The notes beneath the pieces are model-generated. The model was not told the DNA's origin. It did no database searches and saw only the letters and a list, made by a program, of their open reading frames with translations. DNA of 64,000 bases from Paenibacillus abyssi (GTDB lineage: Bacteria; Bacillota; Bacilli; Paenibacillales; Paenibacillaceae): assembly GCF_014640295.1 (NCBI RefSeq), contig NZ_BMGR01000020.1, positions 1 through 64,000 on the forward strand, written 5' to 3'. The position numbers were made by a program, and so were the translations under genes. This document shows, piece by piece, positions 44,296 through 53,924 of this stretch (position 1 is its first letter; each line of letters starts with the position of its first letter).

Positions 44296-47196
44296 TTAGG
44301 GACGTTTGCGCTTTTGTGAAAATGCGAGCAGCGCTTTGATCGTCGCAGCCAATGTATCAGGCGGCGGGGGCGCAGGCCATTCCTTGCCGAAGCGAGCCTG
44401 TTCATCCCAGCGGACAAAATCCTTCAGCTGCTGGTTCCCATACGCCGGCAGCGTAAGCGAACCGGCATATTCGCGCGCGGTCATGGCCGGCGGCCTGCCC
44501 CCATACTGGCGGTAAAGTATCCGCCAGCACGGGTGGGCCACGGCCAGGAAGCGTCCGCGCGCATCACGGCCGGCGGCATACGCCCGGCCGTAGCGGCGCA
44601 GCGCCAGCGCCAGCGCAAAGCGCGCGCGGCTGCGCCATGCCGCGGCCAGCGCTGCGCATGCCAGCGCTGCCGCAACCGCTGCGGCCCCCGCCCATCGGCG
44701 GGCCGCAGGATCCGCGGCGGCCGCTGCGAGCCGCCCGCCCGCGCCCAGCGCGCGCTCCGCGAGGGCTTCCGCCCCTCGCGGCAAGGCGATGGCGGCCTGC
44801 ACAGCGGCCGCCTGCAGCCGCGCATACGCCCGGCCGGCGAAGCCGCCGTGCGCAAGCGCGGCCCGTGCCGCATCGGCCTGTGGCCCCGATGCGGCATCGC
44901 CGCCCGCCGCCGGGCTGCTGCCGGCGGCGTCCCCTTCGGCTGCGGACATAATCGCAGCCGCAGCTGATGCAGCGCCGTCATAACCCGGCGTCGGATCGAA
45001 CGACACCCAGCCCGCTTCCGGGATGAAGACCTCTACCCATGCGTGGGCGTCCTGGCCCCTAATGATATAACGCTGCTCTGCCTGCGTTACGCCCGGGCCG
45101 GAGGTGCCCAGCATTGACGCTTCATCATTGATCAGCTCTCCCGGCGCAAAACCTTTGACCCAGCGTGCCGGAATGCCTTGTGTGCGCAGCATCACCGCCA
45201 TTGCCGTTGAGAAATGAACGCAGTAGCCCTGCTTCTGTTCAAACAGGAAATGGTCCACAAAATCGTCTCCCGCCTTCGGTGACCGACTTCCCTCCAACGT
45301 ATAAGCAAAATGACCGCGCAGATAACTTTCGATTGCTTTCGCCTGCTCATAACGGCTGTCCCCGGCAGTCGAAACAATCTGCTCGGCAAGCTCCTTCACC
45401 CTGGCAGGCAGCGTGCTTGGCAGCTGAAGATAAGCCGCTGACAGATCAGATGGATCCCGGGCAATGCCGCCTGCCTGGTTGTATTCTGCGATCTTTTCCC
45501 CTGCCGTCCAATGGGCCGGGTCTGTGATTACCGATTCAACGGTGTAAGCGGCAATAGAGACGGTCTCTGCAGGAGCAAACACCCCCTCCGACTGTTCATT
45601 TTTACGATAGGACTGAAGCGACCGGGGAGGTTCTCCTGCAATGATAGAAGTTACGCGGACATCGCTTCCTCCCGCAAACAGCGGCCACCCGGCCGCCGCA
45701 CGGGCCATCGTTACCGTCTGTTGAATCATTCTGCTGGTTTTCAATTGTTTTTCACTTGCCGGTATCTCACTGCCGGGTTCCTCCATCGTTACCGATTGTG
45801 GAGTTACCCTGCTATTGTCCATTGCCTTTTCACTTGCCGATATATCAATGCCCGGATTCTCCGCCGGAGACGTCTGTTGAATAGCGCCGCCGCTTTCCGT
45901 TTCCTTCTCGTTTGCAGCCGATTGACGGACAATCTCTGCGCGGTCCATTACTTCTTCCGCTGCCGTGACCTTACTCTTCTCTATCGATTCTATCCCGCTT
46001 CCTTCCATGCCGGCCTGCTGGGCCTGAGCTTGCTCCGGTGCAGGCTGATCGGCAAAAACAGAGCCATCTGCCACCTTGTTGCCGTCCATTGCCTCATCAA
46101 TCGGAAGCAGCACCGTTTGCCGCTCGCCCGGTTCCCAGCCGCTCCCGTTATAAATCTCCAACGAATCTCCCCTCCAATATAACGGAGCCGGGGAGGTCGC
46201 TGTAAATACGACCGAATCATCCACGACGAGCGGCGCGCCTAATCGCCTGTCGTCAAAGCCATAACCGGAAAACGCCGCATTCATTCTTACGCCGGGCCTT
46301 TGCGTCTCTCCTATTGACCGCAACTGCGGATCAACGCCTGTTAAAGCTGCCAATTCCCACATCATATCGCTGTCCAGCGTCCAAGCTGCCGGCTCGGATA
46401 ACCTCGGTTTTTCCCAGGATGCCCCATAAGCCGCAGCCAGCAGCACAACAGCGCTGGTCAAGCCAGCCGCCCACCAACGCAGCGGCCACATCCCATGCAG
46501 CTCTATCGGGCTTACCCGCTGTACTCCGCTTCCATACCGCCGCACAGCCATCATATAGGTAATCAACGCGGTGAGCAGCAATCCTTCCCCGGCGACGCGA
46601 AGCAAGCCCATATGTATATCGGCGCCCGTGAACCAATGAATGACCAACAGATATACAGCGGTCAGAACAGCCAGTCCCGGTCCCCAGTATCTTACCCAGA
46701 CAAGAGATTGCAGTGCCGACACGAGCATCGCCGATCCGGTAAAGAGCAGCAGCGTCCGCAGCTCACCGGATACGAAACCGCCGCTGCCGCTTGCCAAAGC
46801 GGCAAGGTCGCTTTGCAGCGTTCTGGTCAGCTCAGACAGCCGCATTACCGGATTCAAGCCTTCATAAAATAACCACATCACGCTTATCGTACACAGGCTT
46901 CCGTTCAAAATAAACGACAGCCACCAAGGAGGCAGCAGTATGCCGATTGCCAGTACAAAACCGGCAACGGCAATCAGCGGCCCGATCCGGTATAGCTGTG
47001 TCCAATGGCCGAACAGCTCCAGCGGAAATATCCATTCAACGAGCAAACCGAATAACAGCAGACTCGTCACGATGCGCAGTGTCAGCGGCAAATAGACCGT
47101 CTCTGTCACATCCGCTGATTTTCCGCTGCGCTTATTTTTTCCGCTTTCATCGCCCGGAGCCGATTTTGCAAGGTTAAGAAACGCCTTCATCTGCAT
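44296..47196 (-). CDS. Transglutaminase-domain membrane protein (TgpA/YebA-like)
   Basis: 966 residues. An N-terminal block of six or seven membrane helices (about 30-245) is followed by an extracytoplasmic transglutaminase core: Cys in GYCVHFSTAMAVM, His in DAHAWVEVF and Asp in FDPTPGYDG. A C-terminal helix and cytoplasmic DUF4129-like tail complete it. Between the helices and the core lies a Ser/Glu-rich linker with degenerate repeats (ISASEKAMDNSRVTPQSVTM then IPASEKQLKTSRMIQQTVTM). A segment after the core is extremely rich in Ala, Arg and Gly, with very high GC. It overlaps the DUF58 gene by 23 bp. The MoxR/DUF58/transglutaminase set probably works on cell-surface proteins. Confidence 0.88.
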   Translation of the reverse strand: MQMKAFLNLAKSAPGDESGKNKRSGKSADVTETVYLPLTLRIVTSLLLFGLLVEWIFPLELFGHWTQLYRIGPLIAVAGFVLAIGILLPPWWLSFILNGSLCTISVMWLFYEGLNPVMRLSELTRTLQSDLAALASGSGGFVSGELRTLLLFTGSAMLVSALQSLVWVRYWGPGLAVLTAVYLLVIHWFTGADIHMGLLRVAGEGLLLTALITYMMAVRRYGSGVQRVSPIELHGMWPLRWWAAGLTSAVVLLAAAYGASWEKPRLSEPAAWTLDSDMMWELAALTGVDPQLRSIGETQRPGVRMNAAFSGYGFDDRRLGAPLVVDDSVVFTATSPAPLYWRGDSLEIYNGSGWEPGERQTVLLPIDEAMDGNKVADGSVFADQPAPEQAQAQQAGMEGSGIESIEKSKVTAAEEVMDRAEIVRQSAANEKETESGGAIQQTSPAENPGIDISASEKAMDNSRVTPQSVTMEEPGSEIPASEKQLKTSRMIQQTVTMARAAAGWPLFAGGSDVRVTSIIAGEPPRSLQSYRKNEQSEGVFAPAETVSIAAYTVESVITDPAHWTAGEKIAEYNQAGGIARDPSDLSAAYLQLPSTLPARVKELAEQIVSTAGDSRYEQAKAIESYLRGHFAYTLEGSRSPKAGDDFVDHFLFEQKQGYCVHFSTAMAVMLRTQGIPARWVKGFAPGELINDEASMLGTSGPGVTQAEQRYIIRGQDAHAWVEVFIPEAGWVSFDPTPGYDGAASAAAAIMSAAEGDAAGSSPAAGGDAASGPQADAARAALAHGGFAGRAYARLQAAAVQAAIALPRGAEALAERALGAGGRLAAAAADPAARRWAGAAAVAAALACAALAAAWRSRARFALALALRRYGRAYAAGRDARGRFLAVAHPCWRILYRQYGGRPPAMTAREYAGSLTLPAYGNQQLKDFVRWDEQARFGKEWPAPPPPDTLAATIKALLAFSQKRKRP

Positions 47197-48466
47197 CGTC
47201 TCCTTCCAGAGCTTCAGTCAGCTTCCCGGTTTCGGCAGGCAGTGTCCATACGCGAACCTTACAACCGTAAGTCTCCCAGTCCCGAATCCCCTCACGCAGC
47301 GCATAGGAAGGCGCCTTGCCGCCCACGATCAGCCACAGCTCCATCCGGCAGCCGCGATTCACCGCCATCCTGACCGCTTCCCTCCAGTCTTGAAGCCCTG
47401 TCGTAATAACGACAGCAGTGCCGCCCCTAGACAATCCTCCAAGCATATGCGTCAGCAGCCAAGCCAGCGGCTTATCGGAATCCGCCTTCACTCGGGCTAA
47501 CCGGTCCGCTGCGCGCATATAGCTGCCGCGCGCTTCCCTGTGACCTTCCAGCTTCACAGGCTCGCTGCTGCCGCAATACAAGCGTACGCGGGAACCTGCC
47601 AGCAGCGCTTGCTCGAACGCCCACAGCGCTTTGCTGATGCAGGCATCAAATAACCGCTCCTCTTTCCGAAATGAAACTTCTGAACAATCCACGGCGATCA
47701 ACCGATCAAAGAGCGGCTCTTCCGGTGATTCCTTGCGCGTCTGCCAGCTTCTTCCTTTAGCCAAGCCGCGCCAATCAAGATACCGGAGCGGATCGCCGGC
47801 CGAATAAGAGCGTACCTCTTCCCCCGCTCCTGCTTGAAGCCCGGCTGTTGCCAGCCCTCCTGGTTCCCCAACCGGCGTGGGAATCGTCCGGGCCGATTCG
47901 GCCATACGAGTTTCTGCAAGCTGCCATGTTTTCCTGTCCTCCCGCTCTCCGATCAGCTCAGGCAGTACAACCGCCCTGCCCTCACAGATTAATGTAATCT
48001 GTCTGACAGTAAGCCCGAATAGATCGCCCGCGGTCACCACAACCGGTTCAAATCTTAATTCGCCGCGCCGGAGGGGACGGACTACATAATCGATGGTATA
48101 TTCACGCCGCAGCCATGGCAGAATCACACGCCGGTATATGACCGGCTCTATACGCGGGTTCGTCGTATTCCTTATTTCCTCTTTCACGGCAATCCAGATC
48201 ATCGGCAATATCAGACCCGCGCGAAATTCCAGCCTGACCCTTAATTCTGCGCCTGCGTGCAAGCCCGGGTTCAACAAGCTTCGCTTGACGCTGATTCCTC
48301 TTAATGACAGCATCGGCGCAGCGGCACCGAATAAGATCACCCCTGTCAAAACGATCAACGCGAACCATTCCGTGGCCCCGCCGCGCAGCTGGGCTGCAGT
48401 CATTAATCCGCTCCAGAGCATACAAAGCAGCAGCCATCCGATGAGCCGTTGTTCTTTCCCTTTCAT
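47174..48466 (-). CDS. DUF58 domain protein (YeaD-like)
   Basis: 430 residues with two N-terminal membrane helices (about 8-45) and a beta-rich stretch. The DUF58 motif is visible as VRSYSAGDPLRYLDWRGLAKGRSWQTRKE, and a von Willebrand A-like tail follows (LIAVDCSE for the metal site). It overlaps both neighbours (4 bp with the MoxR gene, 23 bp with the transglutaminase gene), so the three are one coupled unit. Such proteins are thought to be assembled or activated by the MoxR ATPase. Confidence 0.9.
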   Translation of the reverse strand: MKGKEQRLIGWLLLCMLWSGLMTAAQLRGGATEWFALIVLTGVILFGAAAPMLSLRGISVKRSLLNPGLHAGAELRVRLEFRAGLILPMIWIAVKEEIRNTTNPRIEPVIYRRVILPWLRREYTIDYVVRPLRRGELRFEPVVVTAGDLFGLTVRQITLICEGRAVVLPELIGEREDRKTWQLAETRMAESARTIPTPVGEPGGLATAGLQAGAGEEVRSYSAGDPLRYLDWRGLAKGRSWQTRKESPEEPLFDRLIAVDCSEVSFRKEERLFDACISKALWAFEQALLAGSRVRLYCGSSEPVKLEGHREARGSYMRAADRLARVKADSDKPLAWLLTHMLGGLSRGGTAVVITTGLQDWREAVRMAVNRGCRMELWLIVGGKAPSYALREGIRDWETYGCKVRVWTLPAETGKLTEALEGDDADEGVS

Positions 48467-49485
48467 CGCTTTCGCCCCGTTCCCGCTGCATCCACAGGCT
48501 GCGGCAGAGACTGCATGATCCGCTCCAGCACCTCTGCCTGCCGGGCAGCTCCTGTTTCATGACCGGAACGCAGAACAAGCCGGTGGAGCAGCACTGGTGC
48601 TGCAGTTGCTTTGAAATCATCGGGAACCGTGAAACCTCGACCCTCGATATATGCCTTTGCCTGCGCGGCGCGCACCCAATCCCGCGAAGCGCGGGGACTG
48701 GCGCCAAGCGTCAGCTCCTTTGCCCTGCGTGTCGCCCAAGCTACTTCAACGACATATGCAAGCAGAGCATCATGGACATGCACCTGTGCCGCTTCCTGCT
48801 GCAGCTTGATCCACTCATCCGGTACCACAACCGGTCTTAAACTTTCCAGCTTTTCAGCGGTGCTTCCGGTTCCAAGCATGCGAATCTCATCCTGCGGAGC
48901 CGGATACCCGATCGACAGCCGCATGATGAATCGGTCCAGCTGCGCTTCCGGCAGCGGATAGGTTCCCTCATCCCGCAGGGGATTTTGTGTTGCAATCAGC
49001 ATGAACGGCTCGGGCAGCCGCCTTGTCGCGCCATCGACGGATACGCATCGCTCTTCCATCGCCTCAAGCAGTGCCGATTGCGTGCGGGGCGATGTGCGGT
49101 TAATTTCGTCCGCCAAAACGACATTGCTCATGATTGGCCCCGCGCGAAACACGAAATCGCCGCGTTTCACATCCCAGATCGAGCCGCCCGTCACATCGGA
49201 CGGCTGCAAATCCGATGTGAATTGAATCCTTGCAAACTCGCCTCCCATCACTCTCGCAAAAGCGCGGGCAAGCATCGTTTTCCCGACTCCCGGCACATCC
49301 TCGAGCAGCACGTGTCCGCCTGCCAGCAGCGCCGTCAACGCCATCGACACCGTGTCCCGCTTGCCGATCAGCACGGACTCCACCTTGCCGCGCATGCGAT
49401 GAAGCAGGGCATGCGGTTCCATCGGCCATCTCAATTCATCTGTATTGTCTCTTGGCATGTTTGAATTAATCTCTGCCATTCCCAT
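48463..49485 (-). CDS. MoxR-family AAA+ ATPase (YeaC-like)
   Basis: 340 residues. Walker A is EDVPGVGKTMLA, Walker B LADEINR, sensor 1 ATQNPLRDEGTYPLPEAQLDRF, and a lid domain follows. MoxR proteins act as chaperones that mature partner complexes. Here the partners are the DUF58 and transglutaminase proteins encoded right behind it. GGGAGG lies 11 bases before the first ATG; the second ATG two codons later is also possible. A 158-bp gap separates it from the diguanylate cyclase gene, whose own terminator follows that gene. Confidence 0.93.
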   Translation of the reverse strand: MGMAEINSNMPRDNTDELRWPMEPHALLHRMRGKVESVLIGKRDTVSMALTALLAGGHVLLEDVPGVGKTMLARAFARVMGGEFARIQFTSDLQPSDVTGGSIWDVKRGDFVFRAGPIMSNVVLADEINRTSPRTQSALLEAMEERCVSVDGATRRLPEPFMLIATQNPLRDEGTYPLPEAQLDRFIMRLSIGYPAPQDEIRMLGTGSTAEKLESLRPVVVPDEWIKLQQEAAQVHVHDALLAYVVEVAWATRRAKELTLGASPRASRDWVRAAQAKAYIEGRGFTVPDDFKATAAPVLLHRLVLRSGHETGAARQAEVLERIMQSLPQPVDAAGTGRKR

Positions 49486-49611
49486 GTTTCGAACAACCTC
49501 CCGGTAATCTATTTCTATCTACCAGTGTCGCCAGCCTCATCAACTTTTAGACGCGATAGATTCGGGAGTCCGCAGGCCAAGCGGAAATGACAATCGAAGT
49601 GCGCATGCGGG

Positions 49612-49641
49612 CAAAAAAAATAACCTGCGCCTGCCGCAGGT
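49612..49641 (-). terminator. Terminator of the diguanylate cyclase gene
   Basis: Minus strand ACCTGCG/CGCAGGT stem with a 5-nt loop followed by TATTTTTTTT. Its first base lies just beyond the stop codon at 49644. Confidence 0.88.
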
Positions 49642-49643
49642 CA

Positions 49644-50567
49644 TCATACTTGCCGGTGATGGACTTTATAGCTGCCCTTACCCGATTCTTTTATTTCGTA
49701 CATCGCTGTATCCGCTTCTCGTATGACGGAGTAGATCGATGATAGATTGTCGTTTAATATGCTGCAGCCAACGCTAAGCGATACGTTTATTTCATATTCC
49801 TGCACAAAGACCGGCAGTTTGAATTCATCTAATAACGACTGGGCTAATCGGTCAACATCGTTTTCAACATCTATGCGGTCCATAATGATAATGAATTCAT
49901 CCCCGCCATAACGAATGAGGATATCCTTGCTTTTCAGCACTTTTCTCGTCCGGTCGGCGATCTCGACTAACACTTGGTCTCCGCATTGATGCCCGTAAAC
50001 ATCATTAACCTGTTTAAAATTATCCACATCGATAAATAAAATGGCGGATGGGTGCTTCAATTCGTACCGTTCAAGAAAATGGCGGTTATAACAGCCGGTC
50101 AAGCTATCTATAAATGCATGATTTTCGATTTCGGCCACATAACTTATCATTTCCGCCATGGACTGAAGCAGCGACAGCTCGCTCTGGCTATACTCCCTTT
50201 TCTTGCGGTCCATCACGCATAAGGTGCCATACGCAGGATTGTTGGACACCTTAATCGGAAAGCCTATAAATGAAGCTGATCCAAGCACCTGTGTTATCGG
50301 CATAACAGAAGATAGCGGATCTTTCATTGTATCGCTTATCGTGACGCTCCCGGAATCACTTTCAAACACCAAGCTGCAATACGTCTTGTGTAAAGGAAGT
50401 ATGCTGCCCTCCTCGACAAGGATCTCATCGCGGTTGTAAGCTCTGATAATCGTATTATTTAATCCGTCATTGGTAGCAACAAATAACGTATTCACACCGA
50501 TAAAATCCTTGAGTACCTCTAAAACATTATTCGCGATTTCCAATACTGTGCGGGACTTTTCTCTCAT
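49644..50567 (-). CDS. GAF-GGDEF diguanylate cyclase
   Basis: 307 residues: an N-terminal GAF-like sensor (about 10-145, with ASFIGFPIKVSNNPAYGTLCVMD) and a C-terminal GGDEF domain with an intact active site (IRYGGDEFIII) and metal site (LFIDVDNFKQVNDVYGH). It should make c-di-GMP. The product-inhibition site that precedes GGDEF by five residues is KSKD, not RxxD, so feedback control may be weak or absent. There is no membrane segment. The ATG giving MREKSRTVLE has an AGGTG site. The frame extends 11 codons further without a better one. Confidence 0.9.
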   Translation of the reverse strand: MREKSRTVLEIANNVLEVLKDFIGVNTLFVATNDGLNNTIIRAYNRDEILVEEGSILPLHKTYCSLVFESDSGSVTISDTMKDPLSSVMPITQVLGSASFIGFPIKVSNNPAYGTLCVMDRKKREYSQSELSLLQSMAEMISYVAEIENHAFIDSLTGCYNRHFLERYELKHPSAILFIDVDNFKQVNDVYGHQCGDQVLVEIADRTRKVLKSKDILIRYGGDEFIIIMDRIDVENDVDRLAQSLLDEFKLPVFVQEYEINVSLSVGCSILNDNLSSIYSVIREADTAMYEIKESGKGSYKVHHRQV

Positions 50568-50711
50568 GTCTATTTCACCTGTTCTTTTAGGTAGAATCAA
50601 ATGCCAACAGCATAGTAGTGCCTATTGCCTATATTATACCCTTTAAAACCTAACATATAAAGTAAAGTTTTTTCGCCATGACATGACAAACGGCCACCGC
50701 CGATGTTCAAA

Positions 50712-50738
50712 ACAAAAACAGGAGCCCAAGGGCCCCCG
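50712..50738 (-). terminator. Terminator after the peroxiredoxin gene
   Basis: Minus-strand GGGGGCCCTTGGGCTCC forms a GC-rich hairpin with one mismatch, followed by TGTTTTTGTTTTG, 20 bp after the stop codon. Confidence 0.75.
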
Positions 50739-50758
50739 TTCCTCATCACCTATGCACG

Positions 50759-51229
50759 TTACAAATTTTCTTTAACATACTGCAGCACTTCCTCAATATG
50801 GCCGCGCACCTTTACCTTCCGCCACTCTTTCACCAATACGCCGTCAGTATCAATGACGAAGGTCGAACGGACGATCCCCATGTACTGCTTCCCGTACATT
50901 TGCTTCATTTGCCACACGCCGTAAAGCTCGCAAACCCGGTGCTCCTCATCGGTAAGCAGCAAAAAAGGCAGGTTGTATTTATCAATAAACTTTTCATGCC
51001 TGTTGATCGGATCAAGACTAATTCCCAGAATCACCGCGTTTGCCTCGCTAAAGTCTGAGTGACGGTCTCTAAAATCACATGCCTGCGTTGTACAGGAAGA
51101 AGTCATATCCTTGGGATAAAAGTACAGCACAACGTTTTTGCCTTTCAAATCTGATAAGCGAATATTTTCTCCGCTTGAAGCCGGCAGAGTAAAATCAGGC
51201 GCCTCCCGGCCGATCGTTAGTTCCGACAT
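50759..51229 (-). CDS. Thioredoxin-dependent peroxiredoxin (BCP type)
   Basis: 156-residue thiol peroxidase that reduces hydroperoxides using thioredoxin. The peroxidatic Cys is C46 and the resolving Cys C51, in the atypical two-Cys pattern SSCTTQACDFRD. PDFTLPASSG and FYPKDMT are family blocks. The ATG giving MSELTIG has AAAGGAG 11 bases upstream. It starts 28 bp after the ABC-2 permease gene and probably shares its transcript. Confidence 0.93.
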   Translation of the reverse strand: MSELTIGREAPDFTLPASSGENIRLSDLKGKNVVLYFYPKDMTSSCTTQACDFRDRHSDFSEANAVILGISLDPINRHEKFIDKYNLPFLLLTDEEHRVCELYGVWQMKQMYGKQYMGIVRSTFVIDTDGVLVKEWRKVKVRGHIEEVLQYVKENL

Positions 51230-51257
51230 GTTAACTGCAACTCCTTTTACTGACAGA

Positions 51258-52049
51258 TTATGATCCCGCACCGCGGTATCTCTTCACTCCATGATTCCAT
51301 ATCATTAACCCGATCGCTGCAAATACAAAACCGACAACCGGCGTGAGCAGCGCCATTGAAGCTTCTTCCCCCTGCACGCGTTCCAAGAAATAAGAGGCGG
51401 GGTAAACCCCGACAAAGGCAAACGGAATGACCCAGGTCAGCACAAACCGGATGGCCTTATTGTAAATGCCGACCGGATAACGGCCATAGTTCTGGATATT
51501 GTACATTAACGGCAGTATTCCCGTAGGAGCGTCAGAGTAGAATGCTATCGCTGTAAGCGATGTATACACACCCATGTAGATCAGGACAGAACCGGCAACA
51601 AGCAGCGTCAGCATCAGCAAGTCGGTCAGTTCAAAGCCCATCCCAAGCTGCGTCCAGGAGATTGCCATAATAATCGCTCCGGCCAGCGAGCCAATCAGGG
51701 ATGGCGGATCCATGTTTTCCAGCAGTACCTGGAACAAATTATGGGCCGGACGCGTCAATATGCGATCCATCTCGCCTTTGACGATATACCGTTCGCTAAA
51801 CCCCCACAAATTAAAGAAGCAAGCGAAAATACCGTAGGGAATCATAAAATAGCCATATACGAATACCACTTCAGCCTGCGACCAGCCGCCAAGCGATTCC
51901 GTGTGCTGGAAGACAATCAGAATAAAGATCAGGTTCATGCCTTGAAACATTAGATCAGACAAGACTTCAATCCAGAAATCCGCTCGATAAGTGAGCCGGG
52001 TTTTCGCATAATTTTTTAGATATTCCCAAAATAAAGTGATATAGAACAT
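51258..52049 (-). CDS. ABC-2 type exporter permease
   Basis: Membrane protein of 263 residues with six helices, of the ABC-2/DUF990-like type seen in Bacillus and Paenibacillus (YFMIPYGIFACFFNLWGFSERYIVKGEMDRILTRP). GGGAGG lies eight bases before the ATG giving MFYITLFWEY. The upstream extension of the frame has no such site and lies in the partner gene. It pairs with the permease 4 bp upstream and the ATPase above it. The exported compound is unknown. Confidence 0.88.
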   Translation of the reverse strand: MFYITLFWEYLKNYAKTRLTYRADFWIEVLSDLMFQGMNLIFILIVFQHTESLGGWSQAEVVFVYGYFMIPYGIFACFFNLWGFSERYIVKGEMDRILTRPAHNLFQVLLENMDPPSLIGSLAGAIIMAISWTQLGMGFELTDLLMLTLLVAGSVLIYMGVYTSLTAIAFYSDAPTGILPLMYNIQNYGRYPVGIYNKAIRFVLTWVIPFAFVGVYPASYFLERVQGEEASMALLTPVVGFVFAAIGLMIWNHGVKRYRGAGS

Positions 52050-52053
52050 TGCC

Positions 52054-52848
52054 TCAACCTCCCTGCACGAACAACCGGTAGCGTGCCATTCTCCAAACCC
52101 ACCAGATCGGCAGGAGCAGCACAACAAACCAGATGGCCTGCAGCCCAAGCACGCCCCATACTTCACTGCCTGCGGTTCTGCCGGTAAATACGGAGCTCGG
52201 CAAATAGGTAATGGCCTGGAACGGCAGCCATTTCATGACCATCTCCAGCCAGCCGGGGAAAAAGGAGATCGGCACGACGACACCGGAGAATAAATCAACC
52301 ATAACCCGCTTCATCCGCATCATGCCTTCATTGTTTTCCACAAAAAAAGCAAATAATCCAGTCAACATATTAATCTGTGTATTGATAAGAAAGCTGAATG
52401 CCAGCATAACCAAATACAACAGCCATACAAAAGGATCGGTCGGAAGCGAAACAGGGAAAATAAGACAAACAATGATCATCCCCGGCACCATGAACAAAAG
52501 CAGACGGAAGATGCCTTCGCCCAGTCCCTGCATCATTTTGACCATCAGATAAGAATAAGGCCGGATAAATTGAATCGCGACGCTGCCATCCCGGATTTCG
52601 GTGGCAATCTCCCGGTCAAGATTATTAAAATAAAATGCCCTTGCCATCCAGGATACAGCCACATAGGTCGTCATCTGCGCTACAGTAAAACCGCCTAATG
52701 ACGGCTGATCGCCATAGATTGCCTGCCACAGAAAATAATAAGCGCCGATATTGATGGCATAAATGATAATTCCGCTATAATAATTCACCCGGTAAGCCAG
52801 CATCATCATAAAACGAATGCGAATTAAATCAAGGTATGCGCTGTTCAT
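52054..52848 (-). CDS. ABC-2 type exporter permease, partner
   Basis: 264 residues, six helices, similar in layout to the permease that follows. An N-terminal cytoplasmic stretch (YLDLIRIRFMMMLAYRVNYYSG) precedes the first helix, and a conserved DREIATEIRDGSVAIQFIRPYSYL sits in the first loop, matching the GEMDRILTRPAHNL region of the partner. It overlaps the ATPase gene by 4 bp. The two permeases presumably form a heterodimer. Confidence 0.88.
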   Translation of the reverse strand: MNSAYLDLIRIRFMMMLAYRVNYYSGIIIYAINIGAYYFLWQAIYGDQPSLGGFTVAQMTTYVAVSWMARAFYFNNLDREIATEIRDGSVAIQFIRPYSYLMVKMMQGLGEGIFRLLLFMVPGMIIVCLIFPVSLPTDPFVWLLYLVMLAFSFLINTQINMLTGLFAFFVENNEGMMRMKRVMVDLFSGVVVPISFFPGWLEMVMKWLPFQAITYLPSSVFTGRTAGSEVWGVLGLQAIWFVVLLLPIWWVWRMARYRLFVQGG

Positions 52849-53849
52849 GAAGATACCTTCTCTGATCGATAAATTTCGCGTACGATTTCATCGGTATTTG
52901 TTTCGAAAATTTTAATGTCCCGAATTTCAACGGCTCCGACGACACGCGCCAGTGCGTCTGACACATTGACCCCATGAGGCAGCCACATTTGGGCAGTCAG
53001 ATCATTCTCCAAGGTCCACTCTACGCCAAGGCCCAGTGTCAGCTGCTCCAGCTTGTCCAACCTTGTATGGTCCGCGAACTGGAACAATACCTCCCGCCCT
53101 TTGCTCCAATTGGCCTTGAGCTGCTCCAGCCCGCCGTCATAGATGATCTTGCCGTCATCGAGCATAATGACGCGGGAACAGAGCGCCTCGATATCCTGCA
53201 GATCATGCGTCGTTAACAGGATTGTCGTGCCATGCTCGCGGTTCATCTGCTTGAGAAAATCGCGAATTTCTGTTTTCACGACAATATCCAGACCGATCGT
53301 TGGCTCATCCAGGAACAGGATCGATGGATTATGCAGCAGCGATGCAACCAGCTCGCAGCGCATCCGCTGGCCGAGGCTCAGCTTGCGGACCGGACGGTTG
53401 AGCAGATCGCCCAGCTGTAATCGTTCCACAAGCTCATTCAACCGATTTTGAAAATCCACCTCGGGCACTTTGTAGACCTTGCGGAGCAATTGAAAGGATT
53501 CAATGACGCCGATATCCCACCATAGCTGGCTCCTCTGACCGAATACGACACCGATTTCCTTCACGAACTTCTCCCGTTCCTTAAATGGAACATAACCGTT
53601 AACAAGCAAGCGTCCGGAAGTCGGAACAAGAATGCCGGTCAGCATTTTAATTGTGGTTGATTTACCTGCACCGTTTTCGCCGATATATCCGCAAATCTCG
53701 CCCTGCGGAATTTGGAAGCTTATATCTTTTACAGCTTTGACTTCGATATACTCACGCATGAACAGATCTCTAAGCGCACCTGCGAGCCCTTCCCGATTTT
53801 TCTGTACTTTGAACTTCTTTTGCAAAAGCTGCACATCGATCGCTAACAT
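52845..53849 (-). CDS. ABC exporter ATPase
   Basis: 334 residues. Walker A is GENGAGKST, signature LSLGQRMR, Walker B ILFLDEPTIGLD, switch His in TTHDLQD. An N-terminal extension (QKKFKVQKNREGLAGALRDLFMREYIEVKAVKD) is typical of this drug/polysaccharide exporter subgroup, and a C-terminal domain of about 90 residues follows. The chosen ATG (MLAIDVQL) has AGAGG eight bases upstream. It heads the operon ATPase, permease, permease, peroxiredoxin. Confidence 0.92.
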   Translation of the reverse strand: MLAIDVQLLQKKFKVQKNREGLAGALRDLFMREYIEVKAVKDISFQIPQGEICGYIGENGAGKSTTIKMLTGILVPTSGRLLVNGYVPFKEREKFVKEIGVVFGQRSQLWWDIGVIESFQLLRKVYKVPEVDFQNRLNELVERLQLGDLLNRPVRKLSLGQRMRCELVASLLHNPSILFLDEPTIGLDIVVKTEIRDFLKQMNREHGTTILLTTHDLQDIEALCSRVIMLDDGKIIYDGGLEQLKANWSKGREVLFQFADHTRLDKLEQLTLGLGVEWTLENDLTAQMWLPHGVNVSDALARVVGAVEIRDIKIFETNTDEIVREIYRSEKVSS

Positions 53850-53924
53850 AGTTGATACCTCTGCTCCTCTCGCTTCGACATTTCCCGGGAAATTATGATA
53901 TATTTTTAACATATAGGAAATGGC

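Noticed and set aside
44533-44967. Long plus-strand and alternate-frame ORFs in the GC-rich part of the transglutaminase gene
   Set aside because: They are rich in Arg, Pro and Ala, have no ribosome sites, and arise from the GC-rich antisense of a real coding sequence.
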